DNA of 64,000 nucleotides, from the NCBI RefSeq assembly GCF_001905825.1, contig NZ_LIVV01000003.1, forward strand, positions 726,956-790,955, given 5' to 3'. Both the position numbers and the translations under genes were made by a program. This DNA is from Streptomyces sp. CB02009. Its GTDB lineage: Bacteria; Actinomycetota; Actinomycetes; Streptomycetales; Streptomycetaceae. Shown piece after piece: positions 46,376-54,489 of the stretch (the stretch's first letter is position 1; each line of letters opens with the position of its first letter). Below the pieces are notes generated by a model. That model was given only the letters and a program-made list of their open reading frames with translations. It did not search any database and had not been told where the DNA came from.

Positions 46376-47851
46376 ATGCACACCGACACCGAGCGCTGCG
46401 TGCGGGCCGTCCAGTCGAAGGACGCCCGCTTCGACGGCGTGTTCTTCACCGCCGTCCGCACCACCCGGATCTACTGCCGGCCCAGCTGCCCGGTCGTCCC
46501 GCCCAAGCCCGAGAACATGGAGTTCCACGCCAGCGCCGCCTCCTGCCAGCGCGCCGGGTTCCGCGCCTGCAAGCGGTGCCGGCCCGACACCAGCCCCGGC
46601 TCGCCCGAGTGGAACGTCCGCGCCGACGCCGTCGCCCGCGCCGTACGCCTCATCCAGGACGGCGTCGTCGACCGGGAGGGCGTCCCCGGGCTCGCCCGGC
46701 GGCTCGGCTGGTCCACCCGCCAGATCGAGCGGCAGCTCCTCGCCGAGCTAGGCGCGGGACCCCTCGCACTCGCCCGCGCCCAGCGCGCCCAGACCGCCCG
46801 GGTCCTCATCGAGACGACCCCGATGCCGCTCGGCGAAGTCGCCTTCGCGGCCGGTTTCGCCTCGATCCGCACCTTCAACGACACCGTCCGCGAGGTCTTC
46901 GCCCTCACCCCCGGCGAGCTCCGCGCCCGCGCCGCCCGCCCCGCCGCCGACCGCACACCCACCCCCGGGGTGATCAGCCTCCGGCTGCCGTTCCGCACCC
47001 CGCTGGAACCCTCCAACCTCTTCGGCCACCTCGCCGCCACCGCCGTACCCGGCGTGGAGGAGTGGCGCGACGGCGCCTACCGCCGGACCCTCTCCCTCCC
47101 GTACGGGCACGGCATCGTCGCCCTGGCGCCGCGCGCCGACCACATCGCCTGCCGGCTCTCCCTCACCGACCCCCGCGACCTCACCCAGGCCATCAGCCGC
47201 TGCCGCCGGCTCCTCGACCTCGACGCCGACCCCGTCGCCGTCGACGAGCGGCTGCGCGCCGACCCGCGGCTCGCGCCGATCGTCGACGCCGCCCCCGGCC
47301 GCCGGGTGCCCGGAACCGTCGACCCCGCCGAGTTCGCCGTCCGGGCCGTCCTCGGCCAGCAGGTGTCCACCGCCGCCGCCCGCACCCACGCCGCCCGGCT
47401 CGTCACCGCGCACGGCACCCCCGTCGACGACCCCGAGGGCGGCCTCACCCGCCTCTTCCCGGGTCCCGGGGCACTCGCCGCCCTCGACCCCGAGACCCTG
47501 GCCCTGCCCCGCAGCCGCCGCACCACCCTGCTCACCCTGGTCCGGGCGCTCGCCGACGGCTCCCTGACCCTCGGCCCCGCCGACGACCGCGAGGAGACCC
47601 GCGCGCGGCTGCTCGCCCTGCCCGGTTTCGGCCCCTGGACCACCGAGATCATCGCCATGCGCGCCCTCGGCGACCCGGACGCCTTCCTCCCCGGCGACCT
47701 GGGCGTCCGCCGCGCCGCCGAGGGACTCGGCCTCCCCGGCACTCCGGCCGCCCTCACCGCCCGCGCGACGCACTGGCGGCCCTGGCGCGCGTACGCCGTC
47801 CAGTACCTCTGGGCGACCGACGACCACCCGATCAACCACCTGCCCGCGTAA
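46376..47851 (+). CDS. alkA: Ada-AlkA fusion: methylphosphotriester sensor plus 3-methyladenine DNA glycosylase II
   Basis: 491 residues in three parts. Residues 8-71 are the Ada N-terminal zinc domain: Cys34, Cys38, Cys65 and Cys68, the first being the likely methyl acceptor. Residues ~85-190 are an AraC-type HTH (RRLGWSTRQIERQLLAELGAGP, VAFAAGFASIRTFNDTVREVFALTPGELR). Residues ~205-490 are AlkA: LPGFGPWTTEIIAMRALGDPDAFLPGDLG holds the helix-hairpin-helix and catalytic Asp. It both senses alkylated DNA and excises alkylated bases. It stands next to ogt, so the pair forms an adaptive response unit. Confidence 0.95.
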   Translation: MHTDTERCVRAVQSKDARFDGVFFTAVRTTRIYCRPSCPVVPPKPENMEFHASAASCQRAGFRACKRCRPDTSPGSPEWNVRADAVARAVRLIQDGVVDREGVPGLARRLGWSTRQIERQLLAELGAGPLALARAQRAQTARVLIETTPMPLGEVAFAAGFASIRTFNDTVREVFALTPGELRARAARPAADRTPTPGVISLRLPFRTPLEPSNLFGHLAATAVPGVEEWRDGAYRRTLSLPYGHGIVALAPRADHIACRLSLTDPRDLTQAISRCRRLLDLDADPVAVDERLRADPRLAPIVDAAPGRRVPGTVDPAEFAVRAVLGQQVSTAAARTHAARLVTAHGTPVDDPEGGLTRLFPGPGALAALDPETLALPRSRRTTLLTLVRALADGSLTLGPADDREETRARLLALPGFGPWTTEIIAMRALGDPDAFLPGDLGVRRAAEGLGLPGTPAALTARATHWRPWRAYAVQYLWATDDHPINHLPA

Positions 47852-47872
47852 AGGACCGTGAGGACCCCTCCC

Positions 47873-48373
47873 ATGCCCGCCATCCAGCACACCGTCGTGG
47901 ACAGCCCGTACGACCCGCTGACCCTCGTCGCCGTCGACGGCGTCCTCAGCCGCGTCCACATGACCGGCCAGCGCCACCGCCCCCCTGAGGAGACCTTCGG
48001 CGAGCCCGACCCGCGCCCCTTCGGGGAGGCGATCCGCCAGCTCGACGCCTACTTCGCGGGCGAACTCACCGCGTTCGAGCTGCCGTTGAACCTGATCGGC
48101 ACCCCGTTCCAGCTGCGGGTCTGGGAGGGGCTCCTGCGCATTCCGTACGGGGAGACCCGGACGTACGGCGAACTCGCCGAGGAGCTCGGCAACCCCGGCG
48201 CCTCGCGGGCCGTGGGCCTCGCCAACGGCAAGAACCCCGTCAGCATCATCGTCCCCTGCCACCGGGTGGTCGGAGCGAGCGGCAGCCTCACCGGCTACGG
48301 CGGCGGGCTGGACCGCAAGCAGCGGCTGCTCGCCTTCGAGTCGGGCACGGCGGCACCGGCCGCGCTCTTCTAG
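47873..48373 (+). CDS. ogt: Methylated-DNA--protein-cysteine methyltransferase
   Basis: 166 residues. Active Cys129 in IIVPCHRVVGASGSLTGYGGG, DNA-binding RAVGLANGKNP with the arginine finger, and TPFQLRVWEGLLRIPYGETRTYGELAEELG. It takes alkyl groups off O6-alkylguanine in a suicide reaction. ATG 47873 follows GAGGA; a GTG 15 nt earlier is possible. The stop TAG is the first three bases of a 21-bp tandem repeat. Confidence 0.95.
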   Translation: MPAIQHTVVDSPYDPLTLVAVDGVLSRVHMTGQRHRPPEETFGEPDPRPFGEAIRQLDAYFAGELTAFELPLNLIGTPFQLRVWEGLLRIPYGETRTYGELAEELGNPGASRAVGLANGKNPVSIIVPCHRVVGASGSLTGYGGGLDRKQRLLAFESGTAAPAALF

Positions 48374-48454
48374 CGGAGCCGGCCGAACCTCTGGCGCAGC
48401 CGGCCGCGCCTCCAGCGGCGCCGGTCGAGCGCCTAGCGGAGCCGTTCGAGGAGC
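48371..48454. repeat. Four 21-bp tandem repeats covering both stop codons of a convergent gene pair
   Basis: Units at 48371, 48392, 48413 and 48434, each about 21 bp (TAGCGGAGCCGGCCGAACCTC and variants). The first TAG is the stop of ogt. The CTA at 48433-48435, which spans the last unit boundary, is the stop (TAG, minus strand) of the sirtuin gene. The unit is exactly seven codons. Confidence 0.8.
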
Positions 48455-49152
48455 GCCGGCAGCGCCGTGCCGATCGGCTCGCGCACGACCTCGTCGGCGA
48501 CGGGGTCGTACGGGGTGGGCTCGGCGTTCACGATGATCAGCCGGGCGCCGTGCTCCGCCGCGATCCCCGCGAGGGAGGCCGCAGGCTGGACCTGGAGGCT
48601 GCTGCCGACCACGACGAACACCTCGGTGGCCTTGGCGATCGACATGGCGTCGCCGAGCACCACCGGATCGAGCCGCTGCCCGAACATCACCGTCGCCGAC
48701 TTCAGGATCCCGCCGCACGCCCGGCACGCCGGATCGTCCTCGCCGGCCCGCACCCGGTCGAGCGCCTCCTCCATCCCCGAGCGCGCGTGGCAGGCCGTGC
48801 ACACCACCGACCGTGCCGAGCCGTGGAGTTCGAGGACCTTCCGCGCGGACACCCCGGCGGCCTGGTGCAGTCCGTCCACGTTCTGCGTGATCACCCGCAG
48901 CGGGTTGCGGCTCGTCCGCTCGTACGCGGCGATCGCGAGGTGCGCGGCGTTCGGCTCGGCGCTCAGCACCGGCCCGTCGAGACGCATCCGCCACGAGCGG
49001 CGGCGGATCTCCGGATCGGCCATGTACGGCCCGTACGTGACGAGCCGCTCGGCCTCGGGGTCCTTCCGCCACACGCCGTTCGGCCCCCGGTAGTCGGGGA
49101 TGCCCGAGTCGGTGGAGACACCGGCGCCACTGAGGATCGCGACCATCGTCAT
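48433..49152 (-). CDS. Sir2-family NAD-dependent protein deacylase
   Basis: 239 residues. NAD-binding GAGVSTDSGIPDYRG, ITQNVDGLHQAAG, catalytic His in ELHGS, and zinc Cys in CTACH and CRACG. The linker MFGQRLDPVVL and VVGSSLQVQPAASL complete the fold. It removes acetyl (or longer acyl) groups from lysines using NAD; in streptomycetes acetyl-CoA synthetase is a known sirtuin target. Convergent with ogt, with the repeat between. No operon partner. Confidence 0.94.
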   Translation of the reverse strand: MTMVAILSGAGVSTDSGIPDYRGPNGVWRKDPEAERLVTYGPYMADPEIRRRSWRMRLDGPVLSAEPNAAHLAIAAYERTSRNPLRVITQNVDGLHQAAGVSARKVLELHGSARSVVCTACHARSGMEEALDRVRAGEDDPACRACGGILKSATVMFGQRLDPVVLGDAMSIAKATEVFVVVGSSLQVQPAASLAGIAAEHGARLIIVNAEPTPYDPVADEVVREPIGTALPALLERLR

Positions 49153-49216
49153 ACGACGAGCCTAGGCACCACCGAACTGCTCCCGCGAGCGGGTTTCCCG
49201 GTGCTAGGTTCCCGGC

Positions 49217-49420
49217 ATGGCCAAGGTGAACATCGGTCTCGACGCCGAACTCGTCGTGGAAGTCATGGTCCTGGCCGGCATCGGCAACCCCCAGGACGCC
49301 GTCGAGGCGGTGGTCCGCGACTACATCGCCCGCGGCCACCGCACGGAGGCCCGCGCCGTCAGCAGGGACGAGGCCGTGCGCACCGGCGAGGCCGTCCAGC
49401 CGGAGCCACCCCAGGGCTGA
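49217..49420 (+). CDS. VapB-like ribbon-helix-helix antitoxin, no toxin partner
   Basis: 67 residues: MAKVNIGLDAELVVEVMVLAGIGNPQDAVEAVVRDYIARGHR fits a short RHH DNA-binding domain of VapB/DUF2191 type, followed by a charged tail. No PIN-domain toxin lies on either side; downstream is a decayed-looking stretch. It may be a solitary regulator or the remains of a toxin-antitoxin pair. It starts 64 bp from the divergent sirtuin gene. Confidence 0.7.
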   Translation: MAKVNIGLDAELVVEVMVLAGIGNPQDAVEAVVRDYIARGHRTEARAVSRDEAVRTGEAVQPEPPQG

Positions 49421-49426
49421 CGGGGG

Positions 49427-49679
49427 TCAGGCGGACTCGGCCAACCGCACGGTCCGCTCCGCCAGTTCACGGATCCCGACGCCGTCGGAGCCGAAGACGG
49501 CGCTGCGGACCCGGTCCCGCAGCGGCTCCGACCACTGCGGAGGGACGGCCGCCGCCCCGTTCCGCGGTGCGGTCCCCGTGCGAGCCGTCCCCGGGTGTCG
49601 TGCCCATACCTCCGGTGTACCGAACCGGGTGGCCGCCCGCGCGCCGGAGCGGCTTCCGATCGGCCCCGGCGGGCCCGGG
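49427..49679 (-). pseudogene. Possible decayed coding remnant between the VapB-like gene and the BCCT gene
   Basis: One minus-strand frame reads as plausible protein from 49679 to a TGA at 49427, ending PQWSEPLRDRVRSAVFGSD and then ELAERTVRLAESA. It has no ATG, GTG or TTG start in that frame before a stop inside the BCCT gene. An ATG at about 49610 opens a different frame that ends after some 46 codons. A frameshift or a lost 5' end would explain this, but a chance open frame in GC-rich DNA is also possible. Nothing else is seen here. Confidence 0.3.
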
Positions 49680-51389
49680 TCAGCCTCGTGGTGGACTGGT
49701 GCTTTCCGGCGGATCCGGGTCCGGGTCCGTGCGCGCCTTCGCCGCCCGTCGCGCCCGCTGCGGGGAATCGCCGCCCTGCTCCGTCATCGCCTCGCCGACC
49801 AGTGTCCGCACCGCGTCCCGCAGACCGTGCAGGGCATGGTGCCGGGCGGGGCCCGCGCCGGGATCCTCGCGCAGCTCCTTCAGGAGCGCCCAGCACAGCA
49901 CCAGCATCACCATCACGAACGGCAGCGCCACCAGGATCGTCGCCGTCTGGAGCGACTTCAGACCGCCCACCACGAGCAGCACCGCCGCCACGGCGGCCAT
50001 CAGGACGCCCCAGGCCACCACGAGCCAGGTCGGCGGATGGAGCGAGCCCCGGCTGGTCAGCGACCCCATGACCAGCGAGGCCGAGTCCGCGCTGGTGATG
50101 AAGTACGTCATCACCAGCAGCATCGCCACCACCGAGGTCACCGTGCCGATCGGCAGTGCCTCCAGCATCGCGAACAGCGACGCCTCTGCCCCGTCCCTCA
50201 TCGCCGTCGCCAGGTCCGCCGCGCCCGTCGACTCCAGCCGGATCGCCGTACCGCCCATCACGCAGAACCAGACCACCGTCGCCCCGGACGGCACGAGCAG
50301 CACGCCCATCAGGAACTCCCGGATCGTGCGGCCGCGCGAGATCCGCGCGATGAAGGTGCCGACGAACGGCGCCCAGGAAAGCCACCACGCCCAGTAGAAG
50401 ATCGTCCACGCCCCGAGCCACGCACGGTCCGTGAACGCGCCCGTACGGCTCGCCATCGGCAGCAGCTCGTGGAGGTAGCCGCCGACGGAGGCGGGGATGG
50501 TGTCCAGGATGTAGACGGTCGGGCCGAGCAGGAAGACGAACAGCATCAGACAGCCCGCGAGCACGATGTTGATCGTGGACAGCCACTTCACGCCCTTGTG
50601 GAGGCCCGAGAAGGCCGACAGGACGAAGGCGCCGGAGAGCGACACGATGATGATCAGCTGGGTGGCCGTCGAGTTCTCCACGCCCATCGTCAGGTTCAGG
50701 CCCTCGGCCACCTGGAGGGCGCCGAGCCCCAGGCTCGTCGCCGTGCCGAACACCGTCGCGAACACCGCGAGCAGATCGATCGCCCTGCCCTGCCAGGAAC
50801 CCGCCCGACGGGCCCCGATCACCGGCACGAACGCCGAGCTCAGCCGGTTGCCGCGGCCCTTGCGGAAACCCGCGTACGCCAGGGCGAGGCCGGCGATGCC
50901 GTAGATCGCCCAGGGGGTCAGCGTCCAGTGGAAGAACGAGTACTCCAGAGCCGTCCGGGCCGCGGGCCCGGTCCCCGCCGGGACACCCGTCGCCGGAGGC
51001 GGGCTCAGGAAGTGCGTGAGCGGCTCCCCGACCCCGTAGAACATCAGACCGATGCCCATGCCCGCGCTGAACATCATCGCGATCCACGCCAGGTTCGTGA
51101 ACTCGGGCTCCGAGTCGTCCGCACCCAGCCTGATCCGGCCGAAGCGGCTCAGCGCGATCACCACGCACAGCACCAGGAACGTGTCCGCCGCGACCACGAA
51201 CAGCCAGGCGAAGTTGTCGAGCACCCACCGCAGGGCCGAGGACGAGGCACGGTCGAAGGAGGCCTCGCCGAGGGCCGCCCAGGCGACCACGGCGACCACC
51301 GCGGCCATCCCGATCCCGATGACCGTGCCGTCGGGCGCGTGCCGTTCCTGCTGGTCCTGCGGGGCCCGGTCGATCGGTTCCGTCCTCAT
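49680..51389 (-). CDS. BCCT-family betaine/choline/carnitine transporter
   Basis: 569 residues, about 12 membrane spans. The glycine-rich stretch GMGIGLMFYGVGEP and the family signature WTIFYWAWWLSWAPFVGTFIARISRGRTIREF are both clear, the latter with the substrate-box tryptophans. The C-terminal ~60 residues are charged and end in DPDPDPPESTSPPRG; in BetP-like carriers that tail senses osmotic stress. It takes up compatible solutes with sodium or protons. Monocistronic, divergent from glycerate kinase by 112 bp. Confidence 0.94.
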   Translation of the reverse strand: MRTEPIDRAPQDQQERHAPDGTVIGIGMAAVVAVVAWAALGEASFDRASSSALRWVLDNFAWLFVVAADTFLVLCVVIALSRFGRIRLGADDSEPEFTNLAWIAMMFSAGMGIGLMFYGVGEPLTHFLSPPPATGVPAGTGPAARTALEYSFFHWTLTPWAIYGIAGLALAYAGFRKGRGNRLSSAFVPVIGARRAGSWQGRAIDLLAVFATVFGTATSLGLGALQVAEGLNLTMGVENSTATQLIIIVSLSGAFVLSAFSGLHKGVKWLSTINIVLAGCLMLFVFLLGPTVYILDTIPASVGGYLHELLPMASRTGAFTDRAWLGAWTIFYWAWWLSWAPFVGTFIARISRGRTIREFLMGVLLVPSGATVVWFCVMGGTAIRLESTGAADLATAMRDGAEASLFAMLEALPIGTVTSVVAMLLVMTYFITSADSASLVMGSLTSRGSLHPPTWLVVAWGVLMAAVAAVLLVVGGLKSLQTATILVALPFVMVMLVLCWALLKELREDPGAGPARHHALHGLRDAVRTLVGEAMTEQGGDSPQRARRAAKARTDPDPDPPESTSPPRG

Positions 51390-51501
51390 GCGACCCCACT
51401 ATGGTGCGAAATATCAGGCGATCCGGGGGTGGCACGCCGTCCGGCGGTACGGATAGGGTCGGCCTCGGCGCGACTGCACGTTCGAAAGCAAGGGATGCAA
51501 G

Positions 51502-52653
51502 GTGACGGACGGGGCAGCAACTCAGGTCGCTCACGTGCTCGTGGCGGCCGACAAGTTCAAGGGCTCGCTCACGGCCGTGCAGGTCGCGGAGCGGGTCACA
51601 GCAGGTCTGCGACGGGTGATCCCGGAGCTCACGGTGGAGACCCTGCCCGTCGCGGACGGCGGCGACGGCACCGTCGCGGCGGCCGTCGCGGCCGGGTTCG
51701 AACGCCGTGAGGTCCAGGTGACGGGGCCGCTCGGCGAGCAGGTCACCGCCGCGTTCGCGCTGCGCGGGACCACCGCGGTCGTCGAGATGGCCGAGGCCTC
51801 CGGGCTCCAGCTCCTCCCGGCCGGTGTCTTCGCGCCGCTGACCGCGACGACGTACGGCTCCGGCGAACTGCTCCGGGCCGCGCTCGACGCCGGCGCGACC
51901 ACCCTCGTCTTCGGCGTCGGCGGCAGCGCCACCACCGACGGCGGCGCCGGCATGCTCGCCGCGCTCGGCGCCCGCTTCCTCGACGCGTCCGGCGCGCCCG
52001 TGGGCCCCGGCGGCGCGCCTCTCGCCGACCTCGCCACCGCCGACCTCAGCGGCCTCGACCCCCGCTTCGCCTCGGTCGACCTGATCCTCGCGAGCGACGT
52101 CGACAACCCGCTCACCGGGCCGAAGGGCGCCCCCGCGGTCTACGGGCCGCAGAAGGGCGCCACGCCCGACGACGTCCGGACCCTGGACGCGGCCCTCGCC
52201 CACTTCGCCACCGTCCTGGAGAAGGCCGTCGGCCCCAAGGCGGCCGAGGCGGCCGTCGCCCCCGGCGCCGGCGGCGCGGGCGGCATCGGCTACGGCGCGC
52301 TCATCCTCGGCGCGAGCTTCCGGCCCGGCATCGAGCTGATGCTGGAGGTCCTCGGCTTCGCCCCCGCCCTGTCGCGGGCGACCCTCGTCATCACGGGCGA
52401 GGGCTCCCTCGACGAGCAGACCCTGCACGGCAAGGCGCCGGCGGGCGTCGCGGCGGCGGCGCGCGCGGCGGGCAAGGAGGTCGTCGCGGTCTGCGGCCGG
52501 CTGGCACTGCCGCCGGAGGCGTTGGGCGCGGCGGGGATCCGGCGGGCGTACGCCCTCTCGGCGCTGGAGCCGGACCCGGCGAAGTCCATGGCCAACGCGG
52601 GCCCGCTCCTGGAAGAAGCCTCGGCGAACATCGCCCGCGACTTCCTGAAGTAA
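51502..52653 (+). CDS. Glycerate kinase (GlxK/GarK family)
   Basis: 383 residues. DKFKGSLTA and ADGGDGTV at the start, VFGVGGSATTDGGAGMLAALG in the middle, and ITGEGSLDEQTLHGKAP with CGRL near the end are the marks of class II glycerate kinases. It phosphorylates D-glycerate with ATP, probably to 2-phosphoglycerate. GTG 51502 is used, since homologues start close to ADKFKG. No glyoxylate carboligase or tartronate genes are adjacent. Confidence 0.93.
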   Translation: MTDGAATQVAHVLVAADKFKGSLTAVQVAERVTAGLRRVIPELTVETLPVADGGDGTVAAAVAAGFERREVQVTGPLGEQVTAAFALRGTTAVVEMAEASGLQLLPAGVFAPLTATTYGSGELLRAALDAGATTLVFGVGGSATTDGGAGMLAALGARFLDASGAPVGPGGAPLADLATADLSGLDPRFASVDLILASDVDNPLTGPKGAPAVYGPQKGATPDDVRTLDAALAHFATVLEKAVGPKAAEAAVAPGAGGAGGIGYGALILGASFRPGIELMLEVLGFAPALSRATLVITGEGSLDEQTLHGKAPAGVAAAARAAGKEVVAVCGRLALPPEALGAAGIRRAYALSALEPDPAKSMANAGPLLEEASANIARDFLK

Positions 52654-52669
52654 CCCCAGCAGCACCCTC

Positions 52670-52876
52670 GTTGTGGGCATCTGTTCCGCTGGGGCGGAAC
52701 GGGTGGGCACAACGGAACGGCGCCTGTTGCCGGGCCTAGGCTTCCGCGCCTGGACCCGCACCACACGTGCGGTGCGCAGTCGGGTGCGGGTCCAGGCACA
52801 AGGGGCGGAGGCGCCGCCGAGGGCGCCGTCCCGTGTGCCCACCCGTCCCGCCCCAGCGGGACGATTGCCCACACGG
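52670..52876. repeat. Mirrored palindromic element (BIME/MITE-like)
   Basis: Two long imperfect palindromes in opposite orientation flank a central hairpin. Left: GTTGTGGGCATCTGTTCCGC, loop TGGG, then the complementary arm to 52713. Right: 52831-52876, loop CCCA, arms related to the left palindrome with GTCCCGC for GTTCCGC. Centre: perfect 14-bp arms at 52749-52762 and 52783-52796 (CCTGGACCCGCACC). The 431-bp gap 52654-53084 has no gene; its right half is low-complexity GC-rich DNA with a repeated GCGGTCCGCAGGGCC. Confidence 0.75.
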
Positions 52877-53084
52877 GGGTGGGTGGCGGGTTGCGGCCCG
52901 CGCGCCCACAGCGGGTGCGGCCCGCACGGTGGGGTCGCGGGCGCAGCCTGTGCGGCGGGTGGCAGGCGCGGTCGCGGTCCGCAGGGCCCGGGCGGGCGGC
53001 GGGCGAGGCACAACGTGGCGGCGCGGTCCGCAGGGCCACGGGGGAGGCGGCAGGCGCAGCCCCCGCGCGGAGCGTGTCGGGACC

Positions 53085-54284
53085 CTAGCCCGGGGACGTC
53101 AAGCGGAAGGCGTCCAGTGCCAGGGTCATCTCCGTGAGGTCCCGCGGCCGGGACAGCGACCGGGCCGTCAGTTGTTCCAGGCGCCGCAGCCGGTTGAAGA
53201 CCGTGTTCCGGTGGCAGTAGAGCCGGCCCGCGGCCCGCCCCGCCGACCCCTCGCACTCCAGCCACGCGTCCAGCGTCTCCAGGAGCACCGCCCGGTCCGC
53301 CGGGTCCAGTTCGAGCAGCCCGCCCAGGACGTCCGCGACCAGCAGGCTCGCCACCTCCGGCTGGGCCACCACCAGCGCGCCCGCCATCCGCCGGTCGAGC
53401 CGTACGATCTCGCGGCTCCCCGGCGGGCAGGTCCGCAGCGCCAGCTCGGCGAGCCGCCGTGCCCGGCCCAGTTCGGTCAGGCCCACCACGACCGGACTGA
53501 TCCCTCCGGGGCCCGGGCACCGCCCGTCGAGGAGTTCCGACAGCGCGTCCAGACCGGTGTCCCCGGCGAGCGCCACCACCCCCAGCTCGCAGTCGGCCCC
53601 CATCCGCCACAGGAACCGGACGCCCTCGCCCTGCACCTGCCGGTGGAACAGCTCCCGCTCCTCCCGCCGGTCGTAGCGCAGCACGACCACCGCGTACCGG
53701 CCCTGCTCGGGCAGGTCGAGGCCCGCCGCCGCCCGCGCCACCAGCTCCGGCGAGCGCCGGCCCTGGAGCAGTGCGTCGAGGAGCGCCTGGAGCTGCTCGT
53801 CGGTACGGCGGCGCAGTTCGAGCTCGGTCGTCCGGTACGCCTCCGACGCCGTGTCCGCCTGCGCGTCCACCGCCGACCACACGGTCGTCGCCGACTGCAT
53901 CAGCGCCGCCAGCTGCGCCGTGTCCGTCCCCGCGCCCTCGATCAGGGCGTCCCAGACGAGGTGCCCGGCGTGCCGGTAGGCGTGCACGACCAGTTCGAGC
54001 GGCATGCCCTGCGCGGCCCGCCGCCGGCCCATCTCGTCCGCGTGCTCCAGGTCCCGCCGGGGCGAGCTGCGGGGCGCCGAGATCATCTCGATCCCGATGC
54101 GTATCGCCTCCTCGGCCTCCTGCCAGTGCTGGTCGTACGGGAGGATCCGCCCGTAGGCGGGCTCGTACGCGTGGAGTTCCCTCAGATGCTCGTCCACCAG
54201 CTCCGGCACCCGCTGAAGAAGCGCCGTGCACGCCTGCGCGAGCACCTTCCAGTCGTCGCCGGTCCGCCGTCTGCGCCGTCCCAT
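53085..54284 (-). CDS. PucR/CdaR-type transcriptional regulator
   Basis: 399 residues. An N-terminal helical sensor-like part (~15-150) leads to a GGDEF-related middle region (~180-290), as in CdaR/PucR proteins. The C-terminal HTH_30 domain reads CEGSAGRAAGRLYCHRNTVFNRLRRLEQLTARSLSRPRDLTEMTLALDAFRL. Such regulators respond to amino acids, purines or related nitrogen sources. It is divergent from the five-gene Liv transporter, with candidate operators between, so it very likely controls it. ATG 54284 is the first good start; no clear Shine-Dalgarno site. Confidence 0.88.
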   Translation of the reverse strand: MGRRRRRTGDDWKVLAQACTALLQRVPELVDEHLRELHAYEPAYGRILPYDQHWQEAEEAIRIGIEMISAPRSSPRRDLEHADEMGRRRAAQGMPLELVVHAYRHAGHLVWDALIEGAGTDTAQLAALMQSATTVWSAVDAQADTASEAYRTTELELRRRTDEQLQALLDALLQGRRSPELVARAAAGLDLPEQGRYAVVVLRYDRREERELFHRQVQGEGVRFLWRMGADCELGVVALAGDTGLDALSELLDGRCPGPGGISPVVVGLTELGRARRLAELALRTCPPGSREIVRLDRRMAGALVVAQPEVASLLVADVLGGLLELDPADRAVLLETLDAWLECEGSAGRAAGRLYCHRNTVFNRLRRLEQLTARSLSRPRDLTEMTLALDAFRLTSPG

Positions 54285-54315
54285 GCCCGGAGGATCCACC
54301 GCCCCGGCCCCCTCC

Positions 54316-54356
54316 GCACAGCCCTGACGCGCAGCGTTGTGCGCATGCACAGCCCT
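54316..54356. promoter_or_regulatory. Candidate regulator sites in the PucR-Liv divergent gap
   Basis: Direct repeats GCACAGCCCT at 54316-54325 and 54347-54356 are 31 bp apart, about three helical turns. The second overlaps the inverted repeat TGTGC-GCAT-GCACA (54338-54351). The position suits control of both the regulator and the transporter operon. Confidence 0.4.
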
Positions 54357-54489
54357 TCGGCGCGCCCGCTGGTCACCGGCAGCGATTCGGCCGCGGGCCG
54401 TGGACGCGCGGTCCGGCCCGGTGCTGGGGTGAGCGCCATCGAACGGCCGAGTAACAAGAAACGGCCGGGAACACCGGAAAAGGGGAACC

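Noticed and set aside
49217..49420. Complete VapBC toxin-antitoxin module
   Set aside because: No PIN-domain toxin gene is found next to the antitoxin-like gene on either strand.
49321..54231. 1,636-codon minus-strand open frame
   Set aside because: Crosses the BCCT transporter and PucR genes out of frame and runs through the palindromic repeat; no domain found.
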